Source: CAWKGV01 sp963849305
GTDB lineage: Bacteria; Pseudomonadota; Alphaproteobacteria; Acetobacterales; Acetobacteraceae
Length of the DNA: 64,000 bases
Direction: 5' to 3'
Assembly: GCA_963849305.1 (NCBI GenBank)
Contig: CAWKGV010000002.1
Location: 434,001 to 498,000 of the forward strand
Of the stretch, positions 62,675 to 64,000 are shown in pieces; position 1 is the stretch's first letter; each line of letters begins with the position of its first letter. A model generated the notes under the pieces. It did no database searches, was not told the origin of the DNA, and saw nothing but the letters and a program-made list of their open reading frames with translations. A program made the position numbers and the translations under genes.

Positions 62675-63664
62675 TTGAAGCGGCGTTTCCTGCTAACCGG
62701 CGGTGCCGGTTTCGTTGGTTCCCATGTTGTCTTCGCGCTCGCGGAACGTAACGACGAAGTTGTCGTCATCGACAATCTGAGCCAGGGCCATCGCGCCGCG
62801 CTCCCTGCTGATGTGCGGCTCATCGAAATGGACATCGCGGATGCCGGCATGCTGAACGAAGTGCTGGCAAACGGGCCGTGGGACGCTGTGCTGCATTTCG
62901 CGGCACTCTCGCTCGTCGGCGAGAGTATGCGCCACCCGTTCCGATACCTGCAGGAAAACGGCGGCAATGGCATCCGTCTGCTGGATGCCTGCGTACGCCA
63001 CAAGGTCCCGCGCTTCGTGCTGTCTTCGACGGCGAACCTGTTCGGCACCCCGGATACGCTGCCGATCGCCGAAGACGCTCCGCTCGACCCTGGCTCGCCT
63101 TATGGCGAGAGCAAGTGGATGATCGAGCGCGCGCTGGTCTGGGCCGAGCGCGTCCACGGCCTGCGGAGTGCTTGCCTGCGCTATTTCAATGCGGCCGGTG
63201 CTGATCCTCAAGGCCGGATCGGGGAGGACCACCGGCCGGAGACCCACCTTGTCCCGCTCGCGATTGATGCAGCACTCGGGCTGCGCCCGGAATTGACGGT
63301 GTTCGGCGCCGACTACCCGACACCGGACGGTACCTGCGTCCGCGACTACGTTCATGTGTCCGATCTCGCGGAGGCACACCTGCTCGCGTTGGACGGGCTA
63401 GAGGCGCGGAGCGTCACCTACAATCTTGGCAACGGCCAGGGCTTTTCGGTGAGGGAGGTGATCGAAGCGGTGGCGCGCGTCGCTGGGCGCGCGGTGCCGC
63501 ATGTCTTCGGGCCGCGTCGGCCCGGCGACCCGGCGGCGCTGGTCGCATCGGCGAAGCGGATGCGCCATGAGACTGGATGGACACCGCGATTTTCGGCGCT
63601 GGAGGCGATCGTGCGGACTGCTTACGCCTGGCGGGAGGCGCATCCACACGGCTATCCGGACTAG
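62675..63664 (+). CDS. galE: UDP-glucose 4-epimerase
   Basis: Interconverts UDP-glucose and UDP-galactose for the Leloir pathway and cell-surface sugars. 329 residues: NAD loop GGAGFVGSH, VIDNLSQGHRAALP, catalytic Ser/Thr in VLSSTANLFG, YGESKW with Tyr and Lys, LRYFNAAGADPQGRIGE, and DGTCVRDYVHVSDLA. TTG start at 62675. May supply sugars for the glycosyltransferases at 52-55 kb. Confidence 0.93.
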   Translation: MKRRFLLTGGAGFVGSHVVFALAERNDEVVVIDNLSQGHRAALPADVRLIEMDIADAGMLNEVLANGPWDAVLHFAALSLVGESMRHPFRYLQENGGNGIRLLDACVRHKVPRFVLSSTANLFGTPDTLPIAEDAPLDPGSPYGESKWMIERALVWAERVHGLRSACLRYFNAAGADPQGRIGEDHRPETHLVPLAIDAALGLRPELTVFGADYPTPDGTCVRDYVHVSDLAEAHLLALDGLEARSVTYNLGNGQGFSVREVIEAVARVAGRAVPHVFGPRRPGDPAALVASAKRMRHETGWTPRFSALEAIVRTAYAWREAHPHGYPD

Positions 63665-63739
63665 TCGCGCGTCCCGCATTTGCGTCCGTCGGCGGCGAGC
63701 AGCATTTTACCACCCAGGACCGCTCACGGGGGACATGCG

Positions 63740-64000
63740 ATGGCGGAGTTCGACGTCGGCACTGGCGGGGCGAAGTGGCCGAATGAGGTTTACGACCTCT
63801 TGCGCGCCAACGGCATCACCCAATTCGCTTACGTACCGGATGCCGGGCACCGCGTCCTGATCGACCGCTCGCTCGCCGATCCCGAAGCGCAGGCGGTACC
63901 ACTGACCACCGAGGAGGAAGGGGTCGCCATGCTGGCCGGCGCCGACCTGGGCGGGGAGCGGGGCGTCCTGCTGATGCAGTCCTCCGGCGTCGGCAACTGC
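63740..64000 (+). CDS. TPP-dependent decarboxylase N-terminus (phosphonopyruvate/sulfopyruvate type), partial
   Basis: Runs off the window. The first 87 residues look like the PYR domain of small TPP decarboxylases: NEVYDLLRANGITQFAYVPD, LTTEEEGVAMLAGADLGG (the Glu that activates the cofactor), and VLLMQSSGVGN. These match sulfopyruvate or phosphonopyruvate decarboxylase alpha chains. ATG at 63740 follows GGGGGAC. A phosphonate link would fit the phn genes 13 kb away but is not supported by proximity. Confidence 0.75.
   Translation, partial: MAEFDVGTGGAKWPNEVYDLLRANGITQFAYVPDAGHRVLIDRSLADPEAQAVPLTTEEEGVAMLAGADLGGERGVLLMQSSGVGNC

Overview
The window is GC-rich, tightly packed bacterial chromosome. 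The gene set (aerobic-type CobT, long-form LeuA, a Cox11-type copper chaperone, C-P lyase operon, GlnK-Amt, TIM-barrel epimerases with MocA-type dehydrogenases) fits an alphaproteobacterium. Acetobacteraceae or another Rhodospirillales lineage is my inference from style, not from a marker gene.

Layout. (1) 0-9.2 kb is a worn region: a Fic pseudogene, a secreted haem-binding protein with a small partner, an SbcD/SbcC-like nuclease-ATPase pair, the remains of a cytochrome c and XoxJ-type binding-protein pair, and a transposase remnant. (2) 9.2-32.4 kb is a large carbohydrate or small-molecule catabolic island. It holds an RbsABC-type ABC transporter, a convergent operon (LVIVD propeller, MetE-like protein, double SRPBCC protein, and the two halves of a Tm-1-type protein), a DhaK-DhaL kinase, a second six-gene ABC importer, then two TIM-barrel epimerases and a Gfo/Idh/MocA dehydrogenase. 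A small insert at 27-29 kb (a hypothetical gene, a tandem repeat, a PIN-toxin remnant and a DUF29 gene) interrupts it. (3) 32.5-43.3 kb holds a hybrid histidine kinase with a degenerate receiver, leuA behind a leucine-rich leader peptide with alternative hairpins, an operon hoxN-macro-(cox11::cytochrome c fusion), porins, and glnK-amt with a sigma-54-like promoter. (4) 43.3-51.8 kb is a phosphonate C-P lyase locus: phnGHIJK, phnLM and a DUF1045 gene on the minus strand, with phnF and a second phnM divergent from them. (5) 51.9-56 kb holds two glycosyltransferases and a large membrane protein. (6) 56.4-64 kb holds a GH5 glycosidase with three near-identical C-terminal repeats, an SDR, cobT, two small proteins, galE and the start of a TPP enzyme.

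Together the genes describe an aerobic heterotroph that imports sugars or polyols, scavenges phosphonates and ammonium, and imports nickel or cobalt. At least seven otherwise well-conserved genes are broken by single-base indels. Most sit in short homopolymers, and removing or adding one base restores a full-length family member, so most probably reflect sequence error. The Fic, cytochrome/XoxJ, transposase, PIN, porin and epimerase fragments look like real decay.

The most interesting items are the leuA leader/attenuator (about 36.12-36.29 kb), the Cox11-cytochrome c fusion, and the unassigned catabolic island with its split Tm-1 module.
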